Source: Malus domestica
Lineage: Eukaryota; Streptophyta; Magnoliopsida; Rosales; Rosaceae
Assembly: GCF_042453785.1 (NCBI RefSeq)
Contig: NC_091667.1
Span: forward strand, 33,658,001-33,722,000
Direction of reading: 5' to 3'
DNA: 64,000 bases
Part shown: positions 37,231 to 48,200 of the stretch, piece by piece
Position numbering within the stretch: the stretch's first letter is position 1
Layout of the letters: the number at the start of each line of letters is the position of its first letter
Made by a program: the position numbers and the translations under genes
The notes under the pieces: generated by a model
Databases searched by the model: none
Told to the model about the DNA's origin: nothing
Seen by the model: the letters and a program-made list of their open reading frames with translations, nothing else

Positions 37231-37552
37231 TTCTGATTAACTAACCCCTTTTTATGTTTGTTGGGACTTGCTGCAACAATGCTTAAAATCATTAAAGTAA
37301 AATCTGAGATGTCATTCTCCACTTATTGATTGTGATCAGTAAAACTTTCCTCGCTCTTTCTCTCCTCTAGTGATTTAATCTTAAAGACCTAGACTAATTA
37401 AGATAATTGTACTAAGTAAGACATGTTCAAAAAAGTAAGACATATTCAAGAAGGGTAACATAAGGGATAATAATTAAGAACGTCTAAACAATACATATTT
37501 CTCAAAGAAAGGAAGCCATGTTTATTATCCCAGCTGAGAAGGGATTGAACAA

Positions 37553-38640
37553 AAAAAGAAAAAGAAGCCCAATTAAGTGCATTAAACAAGGAACTCAATA
37601 GCTCATAGTTCCACGACTCACCATCTGATTGTGGTTGTTCTTTTGGTTATTCAGTCCATGATGCAATACCCGTAGCTTATTGAGAGTGTTCGTGTCGGTG
37701 GGCAAGGCAATCCCTGAGAACTTGCTAATTGATCCATTTCCTGCATCTTTTGCATCTGGAGCTTGGCTGCAGAGGCATGTCAAGGATAGACTTCATGCTC
37801 TCTGCAATTATCAACACAAGTTCACCAAGAAGATAAATCATTAGGAAAACAGTCTGCACAACAAGTTCAGATATCCAAAATGCAACTGAGACAAAAAGAG
37901 GCCAACTATCGGATTTAAACTTCTAACTTAACAAGAGATAAAATAGCGTCACAATTAAAACGTTAACTCAATAAAAACTAAAGGCACAATACTCAAGAAG
38001 CATATTTAGCTACAAAACTGAAGCTTCTTTCCACACGATGATAAAATAGCGTCACAATTCAGTAGTATAATCATGCCTTAAGAAGCTGTCTAAGATAGTG
38101 CTGGCCAAGCAAATAATGCCAGAGGACGCTACTAATAACACAATCAAGCATGCATGCAAAGCAGCAAAACATAGAGTTAAAAAATATATGGGAAAAGAGG
38201 AGGCCTACCAATTGGCCCAACTTTGTTCTCCTGCAGAAGTCCAGCAAGTCTTTCATGCTATTAACATCATCTATGATCGGTCCAATGGGAAGGGAAACTT
38301 GGCCAGTTTGGAACGTGGGTATGTAGCACTCAATTCCCCTTGCTGCCGTTGGTTCTTGTGTCATTGATTTTAGCTTAACTTTTTTAGAGTTCTGGGGATG
38401 TTGAGAATTTAGTTGCACTGCAGAAGACCCATCCATAATCGATGATCCCGACATGCAAATATTGTTGGAAGAGAACGACATGAGCAGTGCTGATAAGCGT
38501 AAGTATGACTTCCTATCGATGCTTTCACTTCTCTGAAAATGGGGACCTCCTGAAAGTACAGAGTTTATATTCATCACCAGCTTTTAACAATTAATCATGG
38601 GGATGAAAGATAAACAAATGAAAGCAAGTCGGGAAACCAA
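37553..38640 (-). pseudogene. Rearranged SLK2 fragment, copy 1
   Basis: Pieces of the SLK2 gene lie in the same relative orientation but with large losses. An intron-2-like bit (37553-37600) abuts exon-10-like coding (37603-37800, LPTDTNTLNKLRVLHHGLNN). Intron-like DNA follows, then an exon-9-like piece (38208-38270, SMKDLLDFCRR) joined directly to mid-exon-2 sequence (38276-38580, including SFSSNNICMSGSSIMDGSS), then 5'-UTR-intron-like sequence. The SLK2 exons between 3 and 8 are missing. The remaining frames are broken, so no functional protein is possible. A Copia element is inserted about 50 bp further on. Confidence 0.9.
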
Positions 38641-38691
38641 ATCCAAGTTAGAAAATCTTGATTCACGCAAAGAAAAAATATGGGATGGGAG

Positions 38692-41600
38692 TGTTGAATT
38701 ATAAGTATTTGAGCTGAAAAGTTTTTTAGAATAAGTTTCTGTTTTGAATTGGTGTATTCACTTGTGCAAATGAGGCAAAGTGTAAATGTCTAGTTTTGTA
38801 AAAAGGCCATGAGTGCCATGTGTTGAGTGATCCATGAGATTAGAAAGATGTGTGTCTAGGATGAAATGTAGTGTATGTGTGGTCCCAAGTGCTAGGCCAT
38901 CAGTTATGTAAAAGCATGTGCTTCGTGTTTTTTCATTAACATAGAAAGATATTCCTCTGCAATTTGACAGAGAGTAGAAGAAAACTATTCATCTTCCATT
39001 GTGTTCTTCGGTTTGTTTTTGCTCTTAGTTAAGCTTCCTTTCTTAAGTTTAAATCTCTTAAAATTCAGAAACACTAACATGGCCTCAGAGCCTGGTTGGA
39101 TTTAACAATCTGGGCGTAAATCTGTGAAGTTGTCGAGCTCAATCGAAGCTCTCTTGAAACTCTGTGAAGGTTGTCGATTCAGATCAAAACCATGTCTGGA
39201 TCTGGAGGCTCGGAAGTGAGGACTCCAATCTTCTCCGGTGAGAACTACGAGTTCTGGAGAATCAAAATGGTGACAATCTTCAAATCACATGGGTTGTGGA
39301 ATCTGGTGGAGAAAGGAGTTAAAACGTCGGATCCGAAGAAGAAGAAGTCTGAAGGATCGTCGGAGGATGATGGAGATGAAGAAATGTCAGCTGTGTTGAT
39401 GCAAGACGCAAAGGCTTTGGGAATCATTCAGAATGCAGTCTCGGATCAAATCTTCCCTCGAATCGCCAATGCCGAGTCAGCGAAGATGGCATGGGATTTG
39501 TTGTATGGAGAGTATCATGGTGGTGATCAGGTACGATCTGTGAAATTGCAGAATCTTAGAAGAGAATTTGAATATGCTAGGATGCGAGATGATGAGTCTT
39601 TGTCTAGCTATCTTACACGGTTGAATGATCTAATAAATCAGATGAGAACATTTGGTGAATCTTTGTCGAATGAGAGACTAGTGCAGAAGGTCCTGATAAG
39701 TCTTAGCAAACCTTATGATTCTATCTGTTTGGTTATAGAAAATACAAAGTGCTTAGAGACTGTGGAATTGCAGGAAGTAGTTGCAATCTTAAAGAGTCAA
39801 GAACAACGGTTCGATTTGCATATGGTTGATGCAAATGAGAGAGCATTCTCTTCACTCTCAGTGAATCCAAAGGAGCAGAACAAGAGTGGTGGTCATTCGA
39901 GTTCATCTAGAACTCAGAGAAATTGGAATTCTAAAGGCAAGAAATGGGAATCAAAACCCAAATTTCAGCAGAAATCTCCTCTGCACAATTATCAGAGTGC
40001 AAATGCACCTCAGTCTGTGGGTCAGGAGGTTGCAAAGCCTCAGTGCAAAGTGTGTTCTAAGTATCACTTTGGTGAGTGTAGATACAAAGGGAAACCAAAG
40101 TGTTTCAACTGTGATAAATTTGGGCATTGGGCTAGGGAGTGTAATGTAGGCAGGTCAGTGCAAAAGGCAAATAATGCAAGTCAACTGGAGATGACAGGAA
40201 ATCTGTTTTATGCAAACAACACTGTCACAGAACCAAAGGTGAATGGAGAGTGGTATGTAGACAGTGGTTGTAGCAATCACATGACAGGAAATGTCGATTT
40301 GCTTGTTGAGGTTAGAACCAATGTAGCTGGTAAAGTCCAAATGCCAACTGGAGATCTTGTGAATGTTGCAGGAATGGGATCTTTAGTTATTTATACAAAT
40401 AAAGGGAGAAAATATGTTAGAGAAGTAATGTATCTTCCCGGGTTAAAGGAGAACTTACTCAGTGTTGGTCAGATGGATGAACATGGATACTTCTTGGTGT
40501 TTGGAGGTGGAATGTGCAATGTGTATGATGGTCCATCACTAGAATGCTTGGTTATGAGAGTGAAAAAGAAAGTAAATAGGTGTTATCCACTGACTTTGTT
40601 CTCTGAAAATCAAATGGTGCTGAAAGCAAGTGTTACTCACTCCACTGAGATTTGGCACAGGAGATTTGGACATCTACATTTTGGTGGTCTCAAACAATTG
40701 AGAGACAAGGAAATGGTACATGGTTTGCCACAGCTTGCAGAGTACAATGGAGTCTGTGAAGGATGCCAATTTGGTAAACAGCACAGAGAAGAATTCCCTA
40801 GAAATCAGGTGTATAGAGCAACTGCTCCACTTGAATTGATTCATGTCGATTTGTGTGGACCTATGAAGACTGAGTCACTTGCTGGAAATAAGTATTTCAT
40901 GCTGCTGATAGATGATTTTACCAGAATGATTTGGGTCTATTTCTTGAGATATAAGTCAGATGCGTTCAACTGTTTTAAGAAATTCAAAGCTATGGCAGAA
41001 TTACAAAGTGGTTTCAAGATTAAAACATTGAGAAATGACAGAGGAGGGGAGTTCAAGTCTGCAAAATTTGATCAGTTCTGTGAGAAAGAAGGTTTACAAA
41101 GACAGCTTACTCTTGCATATACTCCACAACAAAATGGAGTAGTGGAAAGAAAGAACAGAACAGTGATTGAAATGGCGAAATCTATGTTGCATGAGAAGAG
41201 GATGCCATACTTTCTCTGGGCAGAAGCTGTGCATACATCTGTGTATATTCTGAATAGATGCCCCACAAAGGCCTTAAACAACATTACACCTTTTGAAGCT
41301 TATTCTGGTAGAAAGCCAGGAATAGCTCATCTGAGAGTATTTGGATCTCTGTGTTATGTTCATGTTCCAAGTGAACAGAGACATAAACTGGAACCAAAAA
41401 GTCTAAAAGGAGTATTTGTGGGGTATGCAACTTGTGAGAAGGGGTATAGGGTGTTTGATCCATTATCTAAGAAGTTGTTCTTGTCAAGAGACATTGTGTT
41501 TGATGAAGAAGCTGTCTGGAATTGGGAAGAGAACTCAGGGTCAACATTTCTTAATACTGGAAGTTTCATGCACAGTGATATAAGCACAGAAAGTAATGAC

Positions 41601-43742
41601 AGAATGGTGTTGTCCCCTACATCACCTATTCTATCTCAGTCTAGAAGAACTCTTAATAGTGAAGACTATGAATCTGAATCAAGGTCACCTATCTTAGGTG
41701 AATCTTCAAGCATGTCAAATGCAATTGAAGGACAAAATCAAGCATTTGACAATACACCTTTGAAATGGAGAAATCTGAATGATGTATTGGCTCAATGTAA
41801 TCTGTGTATCATGGATCCAGAGAAGTATGAGGATGCCAAACAAGATGAGTCTTGGTTAAAAGCTATGGAGGATGAGCTGTTTATGATTGAAAAGAATAGC
41901 ACCTGGAAGCTTGTTGACAGACCAACTGAAAAGCCTGTCATAGGGGTTAAATGGGTTTACAAAACCAAATTAAACCTTGATGGTTCAGTGTTGAAGAATA
42001 AAGCCAGGCTGGTGGCAAAAGGCTATGCACAAAAGCCTGGTTTGGACTACAATGAGACTTATACACCGGTTGCTAGGTTGGATACCATTAGAACCTTAAT
42101 AGCTTTGGCTGCACAAAAGAGCTGGAAACTGTATCAACTAGATGTGAAATCGGCTTTTTTGAATGGAGTTCTACAAGAAGATGTCTATGTTGAGCAGCCT
42201 GAAGGTTTTGTAGTAAAAGGCAAGGAAGAAATGGTGTACAAACTTCATAAGGCCCTCTATGGTCTAAAACAAGCTCCGAGAGCTTGGTATGGAGAGATAG
42301 ACAGTTATTTCTCACAGTGTGGTTTCAAGAAAAGCTTGAGTGAACCAACACTGTATATAAAAGCAAGGGGAGAGGATATTCTGATTGTCTCTATCTATGT
42401 AGACAATATTGTCTACACTGGCAATTGCAAACCAATGCTAGAAGAGTTCAAAGAAGATATGAAAATGAAGTATGAGATGACAGATTTAGGTCTCCTTCAC
42501 CACTTCCTTGGGATGGGAGTGATACAAACTGATTCCTGCATCTTCATTAATCAGAAGAAGTATGCTAGCTCTTTACTGAGCAAATTTGGTTTAAATGAAG
42601 CAAAAACTGTCTCAACTCCTTTGGTAGCTACGGAAAAATTGTCTAAAGATGATGGAAGTGGATCTGCAAGTGATGAATTGTATAGGAGCATTGTGGGAAG
42701 CCTTCTATATCTCACTGCTACAAGGCCGGATATAATGTATGCAACTAGTTTATTGGCAAGGTACATGCACTGTCCTACCAATAGACACTATGGGACTGCA
42801 AAGAGAGTACTCAGATACATCAAGGGAACTCTGGATTATGGCTTGGAGTATGTGAAAGGAAGAAAATCATGTTTAATTGGCTTCTGTGATAGTGATTGGG
42901 GAGGTTCATTGGAAGACAGCAAAAGCACATCAGGATATGCATTCTCCTTTGGCAGTGGTGTGTTCTCTTGGGCTTCTGTCAAACAAAACTGTGTGGCATT
43001 GTCCACAGCAGAAGCAGAGTACATAAGCGCATCCGAAGCCACAGCACAAGCAATATGGCTGAGATTTGTCTTGGAAGATTTTGGAGAATTACAAACTGTA
43101 GCCACTCCTCTTCACTGTGATAACACATCTGCCATTGCTATCACAAAGAATTCTGTGTTCCATCAAAAGACAAAACACATTGATAGGAGGTATCACTTCA
43201 TTAAGGATGCACTGCAAGAAGGAATCATTGATTTGATATACTGTCCCACTGAAGAACAGATTGCAGATATCTTCACAAAACTTTTGGCTAAGGATCGGTT
43301 CAATTTTCTCAGGGATATGCTTGGTGTGAAATCAGCTCAAAACTTAAAGGGGAGTGTTGAATTATAAGTATTTGAGCTGAAAAGTTTTTTAGAATAAGTT
43401 TATGTTTTGAATTGGTGTATTCACTTGTGCAAATGAGGCAAAGTGTAAATGTCTAGTTTTGTAAAAAGGCCATGAGTGCCATGTGTTGAGTGATCCATGA
43501 GATTAGAAAGATGTGTGTCTAGGATGAAATGTAGTGTATGTGTGGTCCCAAGTGCTAGGCCATCAGTTATGTAAAAGCATGTGCTTCGTGTTTTTTCATT
43601 AACATAGAAAGATATTCCTCTGCAATTTGACAGAGAGTAGAAGAAAACTATTCATCTTCCATTGTGTTCTTCGGTTTGTTTTTGCTCTTAGTTAAGCTTC
43701 CTTTCTTAAGTTTAAATCTCTTAAAATTCAGAAACACTAACA
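38692..43742 (+). mobile_element. Copia LTR retrotransposon, very recent insertion
   Basis: The left LTR 38692-39079 and right LTR 43355-43742 (388 bp each) start TGTTGAATTATAAG and end AACACTAACA. By eye they differ at a single base (c/a in the TAAGTTT.TGTTTTG word). GGGAG stands on both sides (38687-38691, 43743-43747) as a perfect 5-bp target duplication. A primer-binding site TGGCCTCAGAGCC follows the left LTR (39080-39092). A purine tract AAAGGGGAG precedes the right LTR. The single long ORF between them is described separately. It landed beside the SLK2 relic. Confidence 0.97.
39192..43367 (+). CDS. Copia Gag-Pol polyprotein, open frame, altered RT core
   Basis: The frame runs uninterrupted from ATG 39192 to a TAA inside the right LTR, about 1391 residues. 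In order: Gag (UBN2-like, EFWRIKM, AWDLLYGEYHG), a CCHC knuckle (CFNCDKFGHWAREC), an aspartic protease (YVDSGCSNHMTG), GAG-pre-integrase (IWHRRFGHLHFGG...CEGCQFGKQ), the integrase core (HVDLCGP; LRNDRGGEF; VERKNRTVIEM), reverse transcriptase (KWVYKTKLNLDG, YQLDVKSAFLNG, LYGLKQAPRAWY) and RNase H (FCDSDWGG, STAEAEYIS, HIDRRYHFI). The RT catalytic motif, normally YVDD in Copia, reads YVDN here (about 42400), so a metal-binding Asp is lost. The family copies element RNA to DNA and integrates it; with this change the copy's own RT is probably inactive, although it was mobilised recently. Confidence 0.95.
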   Translation: MSGSGGSEVRTPIFSGENYEFWRIKMVTIFKSHGLWNLVEKGVKTSDPKKKKSEGSSEDDGDEEMSAVLMQDAKALGIIQNAVSDQIFPRIANAESAKMAWDLLYGEYHGGDQVRSVKLQNLRREFEYARMRDDESLSSYLTRLNDLINQMRTFGESLSNERLVQKVLISLSKPYDSICLVIENTKCLETVELQEVVAILKSQEQRFDLHMVDANERAFSSLSVNPKEQNKSGGHSSSSRTQRNWNSKGKKWESKPKFQQKSPLHNYQSANAPQSVGQEVAKPQCKVCSKYHFGECRYKGKPKCFNCDKFGHWARECNVGRSVQKANNASQLEMTGNLFYANNTVTEPKVNGEWYVDSGCSNHMTGNVDLLVEVRTNVAGKVQMPTGDLVNVAGMGSLVIYTNKGRKYVREVMYLPGLKENLLSVGQMDEHGYFLVFGGGMCNVYDGPSLECLVMRVKKKVNRCYPLTLFSENQMVLKASVTHSTEIWHRRFGHLHFGGLKQLRDKEMVHGLPQLAEYNGVCEGCQFGKQHREEFPRNQVYRATAPLELIHVDLCGPMKTESLAGNKYFMLLIDDFTRMIWVYFLRYKSDAFNCFKKFKAMAELQSGFKIKTLRNDRGGEFKSAKFDQFCEKEGLQRQLTLAYTPQQNGVVERKNRTVIEMAKSMLHEKRMPYFLWAEAVHTSVYILNRCPTKALNNITPFEAYSGRKPGIAHLRVFGSLCYVHVPSEQRHKLEPKSLKGVFVGYATCEKGYRVFDPLSKKLFLSRDIVFDEEAVWNWEENSGSTFLNTGSFMHSDISTESNDRMVLSPTSPILSQSRRTLNSEDYESESRSPILGESSSMSNAIEGQNQAFDNTPLKWRNLNDVLAQCNLCIMDPEKYEDAKQDESWLKAMEDELFMIEKNSTWKLVDRPTEKPVIGVKWVYKTKLNLDGSVLKNKARLVAKGYAQKPGLDYNETYTPVARLDTIRTLIALAAQKSWKLYQLDVKSAFLNGVLQEDVYVEQPEGFVVKGKEEMVYKLHKALYGLKQAPRAWYGEIDSYFSQCGFKKSLSEPTLYIKARGEDILIVSIYVDNIVYTGNCKPMLEEFKEDMKMKYEMTDLGLLHHFLGMGVIQTDSCIFINQKKYASSLLSKFGLNEAKTVSTPLVATEKLSKDDGSGSASDELYRSIVGSLLYLTATRPDIMYATSLLARYMHCPTNRHYGTAKRVLRYIKGTLDYGLEYVKGRKSCLIGFCDSDWGGSLEDSKSTSGYAFSFGSGVFSWASVKQNCVALSTAEAEYISASEATAQAIWLRFVLEDFGELQTVATPLHCDNTSAIAITKNSVFHQKTKHIDRRYHFIKDALQEGIIDLIYCPTEEQIADIFTKLLAKDRFNFLRDMLGVKSAQNLKGSVEL

Positions 43743-44059
43743 GGGAGAGGGAGATTACCACTGTACCGACTCCCCATAGGGAGATTGAAATAGTATAGGT
43801 TGGATTTATTTGAAATTTGAAGCACATGGTAAGAATATTTTTGGAAAAAATGTAGGTCAAATTTTCTATTTCTCGTTTTGCTTGATTGTCCATAAATTGA
43901 ATAACCATATTTCATTAGTTCGAAAAAAAATAATACAATTTCTCATTAAAATTGGAGACAATAGACAATGAGACAATAGGGAAAGGAAAATGCAGCGACA
44001 TTTTTAGGCATAGAACATGAGTTAAATATGACAAACATTAGAAACAACATAAAGCCTTT

Positions 44060-45197
44060 TCAGAGCTTAAAAGGTCGCTCAATCCAAATTGGAGGTCGGT
44101 TGGTCATTTGCATTAGAGTCGTAATATCTTCTGGGTAAGGTTGCGAAAAGCTTTGATCCTTGACGTTATACACACCAAAATCATGTGATTTCAAGGGTTG
44201 GAAAGCTCCTTGACGCATGTAATCATGGTTGAAGTATATGCAGTTAGATTGACATCCTGAATATTTTGAAGCCACCAAAGCTATCGAAGAGTTATCACCA
44301 ACGAAGAGAGCAACATCACCCAATTCGTCTATTTCAGTCCACTTACTTGTGAGACTTGAGTTCAAAAAGTCTGAATTGAACAGTCACGCGTTTGCCATCT
44401 ATATCATCCGTACACCTTTCGACCATTAAAAATCTTTTCTCGTTTAAATCCACAAGGTACCTCTTGACTGGCAGTCCATTCCTTTCCGGTTCATCCAATA
44501 TCAGATTGCACTTGTATTGAGCAGTAATATCAAAAGTGACAAGATTTTGGTTGCGTCGATCAACGCCATAAACTTGATCTTCAACAGGAACAACATCTTC
44601 AATTATATGCCGACTATCGTCAACAAAAGTCCATGTTGTGTCTTTGCCGGGTCTAATAAAGGCCATTTGACAATATCCCTCGCATATCACCGCAACAATG
44701 TAATTGTCTGCACATAATACAGGGTCTGCTGAAAGTATAGCTTTGTAGGCAAAATAGTAGCTGATAGACGAATCCCAATTCTCCAATGGTGGAACACCGC
44801 CGATGAGTGGAGGAAGGCGAATGATGGAATTTTCTTTCTTTCTCGCCCCTTTAACCCTAAAGAATGGATTAACCAGGGTTACTACAGAATCCTTGTCCAC
44901 ATATATCAACCATCCCTTTGAAGAGCCGCAGAATCGCACGTTAGGAACCTGTACGTGAAAATCAAGGACCTTATTCTGCATGACATCGCACAATGACCAT
45001 GTGCCTCTTTTTGCAGTCTGAATCATCAAGAGCACTGGAGTTGTCACCTTAGCACGCTGATTGTAGTTATCCTTTGCCACAGAATACCACCACTTACAAA
45101 CAATGCTGAAATGCAAATAATCCTTTGGCGACTCCAATCTCTCTAAGACGGAATCTAAAAGGTGCTTATGCAAAATTTGCCAAACTACTGAAGCCAT
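44060..45197 (-). pseudogene. F-box/DUF295 gene, copy 2, frame-broken near the C-terminus
   Basis: On minus from ATG at 45197 the frame is open for about 284 residues: F-box (ILHKHLLDSVLERLESPKDY, VCKWWYSVA) and most of DUF295 (GWLIYVDKDSVV, RYLVDLNEKRFLMVER). A 2-base loss relative to copy 3, in the words after LKSHK (about 44345), produces a TAA. The rest (DELGDVALFVGDNSSIAL ... IERPFKL) continues in another frame to 44060. The missing part includes the NCIYF motif, so the product would be truncated. The upstream 280 bp, including a TATA box at 45284-45291, is nearly the same as upstream of copy 3. Confidence 0.88.
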
Positions 45198-45283
45198 AGC
45201 TTCGACTTTCAAGCACGAATTTGCTTTGTCTCGGTTTTGTTTTTTTTTTTTTTTGTGAGCAAAACCCGTACTCCTCTTGTTTA

Positions 45284-45291
45284 TTTATATA
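45284..45291 (-). promoter_or_regulatory. TATA box upstream of F-box copy 2
   Basis: TATATAAA on minus, about 90 bp before the ATG, in a segment shared with copy 3 (45212-45490 resembles 61450-61745). The T-run lengths in between differ. Confidence 0.5.
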
Positions 45292-45921
45292 CACTAAATT
45301 CTTTCCTTCCTGGTAGTGGTAACATCGTAATCCCTCCCTGCAAGAGTAGGAGAAGATGATTTTAAGGACTAGGAAACAATAAATTACCCAAGTCTCTAAT
45401 AAGTCTCTAATGCTTGTTTCCCAAAACAAATAGATCGGAGTACCAGGATTTCCTATAACATTAAGGAAATTAATTACTCACAAACAAAAGTTTTTTTCCG
45501 GCCGCTGCTGGTCACTCACCCATTTTTATATGTGGCCATCCGATTGAACATGTGAAGTGCATACAACGAACTTGATTATGCAAGGCTGTGTAAAAGAGTA
45601 AAAATGTATGTATTTATTATTTCCTTGTAAATAATAACCGGTCTTTCATTTTAATATTTTCTTCTCTTTTCATATTCAAAAATCTCTCAATATGGAAAGT
45701 TTATTTAAGCAAATTTAATAGAGGAAATTTCAAGCATGAAAAATTCAAATTCGTAGGTTTGCAAAACCTGAACCCTCATTCTTGAAAGCGTCCTGGTGCG
45801 AGGAATTTCAACACGAACCCTTCTGGGTTTTTTTTTAAATCAGTTCATGGGCTCTTCTTTGTTTAGGATATTTAGCCTCATAAATTAATCTACCGTTAGA
45901 TTAGTTCAAGAGCTCCCTTAA

Positions 45922-46832
45922 GGGGGCGTTTGTTTGGCCTCATTAACTGGGACTGGACTGGACTAGACTGTAGTCCCATGTTTGGTTTGTATTGGAGCTA
46001 AGTTAAATGGGACTAAATGGGACTCGCGTGAATTAGAGGCCTTGCTAGGAGTTCTTAGCGAGATCCCCGCAAAACCACGGGATTGTTAAGACCTTCGTCT
46101 TCTCTCGTCTGTTCCTGCACTTCGTATCCTCTCTCTCCCTTCCTCTATCTCTTTGCACCGACATCCCAGACTCGGATCAATGTCGGCACCAACATCTAGT
46201 CCCTGGGCTTCTAACTTCTTTCTTCTGCGGCCCCGCCACTGTGGCTAGGCAGTCAGCAGTGCTTGCTCTCCCGTGGCCCGATCTGGAGGAACAACATCTC
46301 ACAGCCGATGTGGCCACACCCACCGCTTAAATATCAAAATTCGACACGGTCCGCCGTCCACGCCCACCGCCGAAATCTCAAAATCTTATCTGTTTTTTTT
46401 AGCGTAGAGTTGCAGATGGCGAAAAGAACCACCAAAATCCACCCAGATCTATATCATTTGCCATTAGTTGGGGAAGGAGTAGAGAAATGGATTGAAAAGG
46501 GGAGAGAAAGTTGTTATGGGGACGAAGAGAAATAGAGAGATGGAAAAGCAGAAAGAGGGAGATAAAGACCGGACGGAAACAAAGAGGAGAAAGAGAAGTT
46601 TCCAGAGCAGGATTTTTTTGGAAAAGCATGGAAAAAAGTAGAATTAATAAAAAAATATTATTAAATATGTATTGAATAATACAATATTGTAGTTTGTTAA
46701 GTATCTACTTTTTAGTCCGACATTACATCAAACGCTTCACTAAGTTAGTCTAGCTTAGTCTAGTCTAAGCCAGTCCAACTTAGTCCCTGAAGCTAGTCCA
46801 GTCCGAGACAGTCCGGTGCAACAAACGCACCC
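45922..46832. mobile_element. Non-autonomous PIF/Harbinger element, 911 bp
   Basis: The left end is GGGGGCGTTTGTTTGG, and the complement of the right end is GGGTGCGTTTGTTGC. TAA stands on both sides (45919-45921, 46833-46835). Subterminal GGACTGGACT / AGTCCAGTCC words are arranged in inverted fashion. The middle (46080-46620) is GC-richer, with a short frame (MAKRTTKIHPDLYHLPL) but no transposase. It may hold captured DNA; its source is not identified. It lies between the promoter of F-box copy 2 and that copy's older flank. Confidence 0.85.
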
Positions 46833-47050
46833 TAATAGTCCTCAAGATGAACATGTAACATCTTTTGATTGAACCAAATGTGAGTATGAGAAATACTCAC
46901 TTTGGCCCCAAAAGTAAGTATGAGAAGTATTTACTAGTGAGTGTGTAAGTACTATTGTTAAAATTTCTCTCTCGATAAGTATCATTGTTAACATTTTTCT
47001 CTCGCTAGCTTGACAAAACCGGGTAAGTAGGAGTTTTTACTAAAAATGAA

Positions 47051-47422
47051 TTACAAGTAAGGTCCTCTTGTAATAAATAGGACACGACTAACACAACGTG
47101 AGGCCTCTTGTGAAGAGGTTGGAGGAGCTACGGACAAAAAGAAGACCCAACTTAACCTTCCTACTACTTTGCCGCTGCAACCATGGTCGCTGAGATCCGA
47201 AGTTTTGATGAAGATATGACTGCAACTGTGGCAAACAAACTTCCCTTCATAGTCCTTCTTGTGAAGCTTTTTGGCATGAGTGACCACGCCACCTTCTTTA
47301 TCAAATTGTTTCCCACAGTTAAAGCAGACGAATTTGGGGAAATCCTCATGGACAAGGCAATTGTGTTTGGCCAAATCATCTTTGCTGGAAAACACAAGAC
47401 CACAAGCGCTGCACTCCGTCAT
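47051..47422 (-). CDS. C2H2 zinc-finger exon, possibly the 3' exon of a small gene
   Basis: About 123 residues from ATG 47422. Finger 1: C4-C7-H20-H25 (CSACGLVFSS...HNCLVH). Finger 2: C33-C36-H49-H54 (CFNCGKQF...HAKKLH). A third, imperfect one: C64-C67-H80-C82 (CHSCSHIF...HGC). The spacing CX2CX12HX4H is canonical for the first two. A pyrimidine tract and AG (TTTTTAACCTTGCAG) end exactly at the ATG, so this is probably a downstream exon and the true N-terminus lies upstream at higher coordinates, where I could not identify it. The tail after 82 shows no domain. It could be a nucleic-acid-binding protein fragment or a relic; it is unlike the plant QALGGH-type fingers. Confidence 0.5.
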   Translation of the reverse strand: MTECSACGLVFSSKDDLAKHNCLVHEDFPKFVCFNCGKQFDKEGGVVTHAKKLHKKDYEGKFVCHSCSHIFIKTSDLSDHGCSGKVVGRLSWVFFLSVAPPTSSQEASRCVSRVLFITRGPYL

Positions 47423-47750
47423 CTGCAAGGTTAAAAAGAAAAAGGGTTTTTAAACATTAGTCCTTGCAAAAGATTAAAATTTAAAAAAAAAACCTGGTGC
47501 TAGTTACATATTCAATTTAATCCCTTAAAGTGTACTTTTATCAAAATTTATATTCAATTTTTGTTATTTAATGTGTATTTTTATTTAATCTCTCCACATT
47601 AAATTTTAATTTTATTAATATGCATATTTAGTTCTTTAATTATAAATGAACATAAATGAGAAAATATTAAAAGAAATTTGTGATACAAAATATATAAATA
47701 CATGATTGTACTGTGCCGAAATATATATAATTGACTTTTTTGTACCTACA

Positions 47751-48200
47751 TGATTGTACCGAAATATATTATAATGAACCTAAATGTATGTACCGAAATG
47801 TATTATATTGAATTAATGTACCTAAATATCAATACCGAAATGTATGTACCGACGTACAGAAATGTATGTACCGACGTACCGAAATGTATGTACCGACGTA
47901 CCGAAATGTACGTACCGAAATATACGTACCGAAATGTACGTACCGAAATATATATACCGAAATGTACGTACTGAAATGTATTATATTGAATTAATGTACC
48001 TAAATGTCAATACCGAAATGTACATATCAAAATATACGTACCGAAATGTATGTAACGAAATATATGTACCGAAATGTATGTACCGAAATGTACGTACCGA
48101 AATATACGTACCGAAATGTATTATATTGAATTAATGTATCTAAATGTCAATACCGAAAAGTATGTACCTAAATGTATGTATTGAAATATAGTATATTGAA
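47751..48200. repeat. Minisatellite of about 14-bp GTACCGAAATGTAT units
   Basis: Repeats of GTACCGAAAT(G/A)TA with several higher-order blocks (TATTATATTGAATTAATGTA recurs four times). It extends weakly to about 48480. ORFs across it read Tyr-Arg-Thr-Glu-Met repeats and are repeat by-products. Confidence 0.93.

Noticed and set aside
46399-46629. 76-residue ORF on minus in the Harbinger-type element
   Set aside because: Low-complexity Ser/Leu/Phe content with no domain; overlaps an equally weak frame on plus.
47750-48134. Tyr-Arg-Thr-Glu-Met repeat ORFs
   Set aside because: By-products of the 14-bp minisatellite, open in more than one frame.
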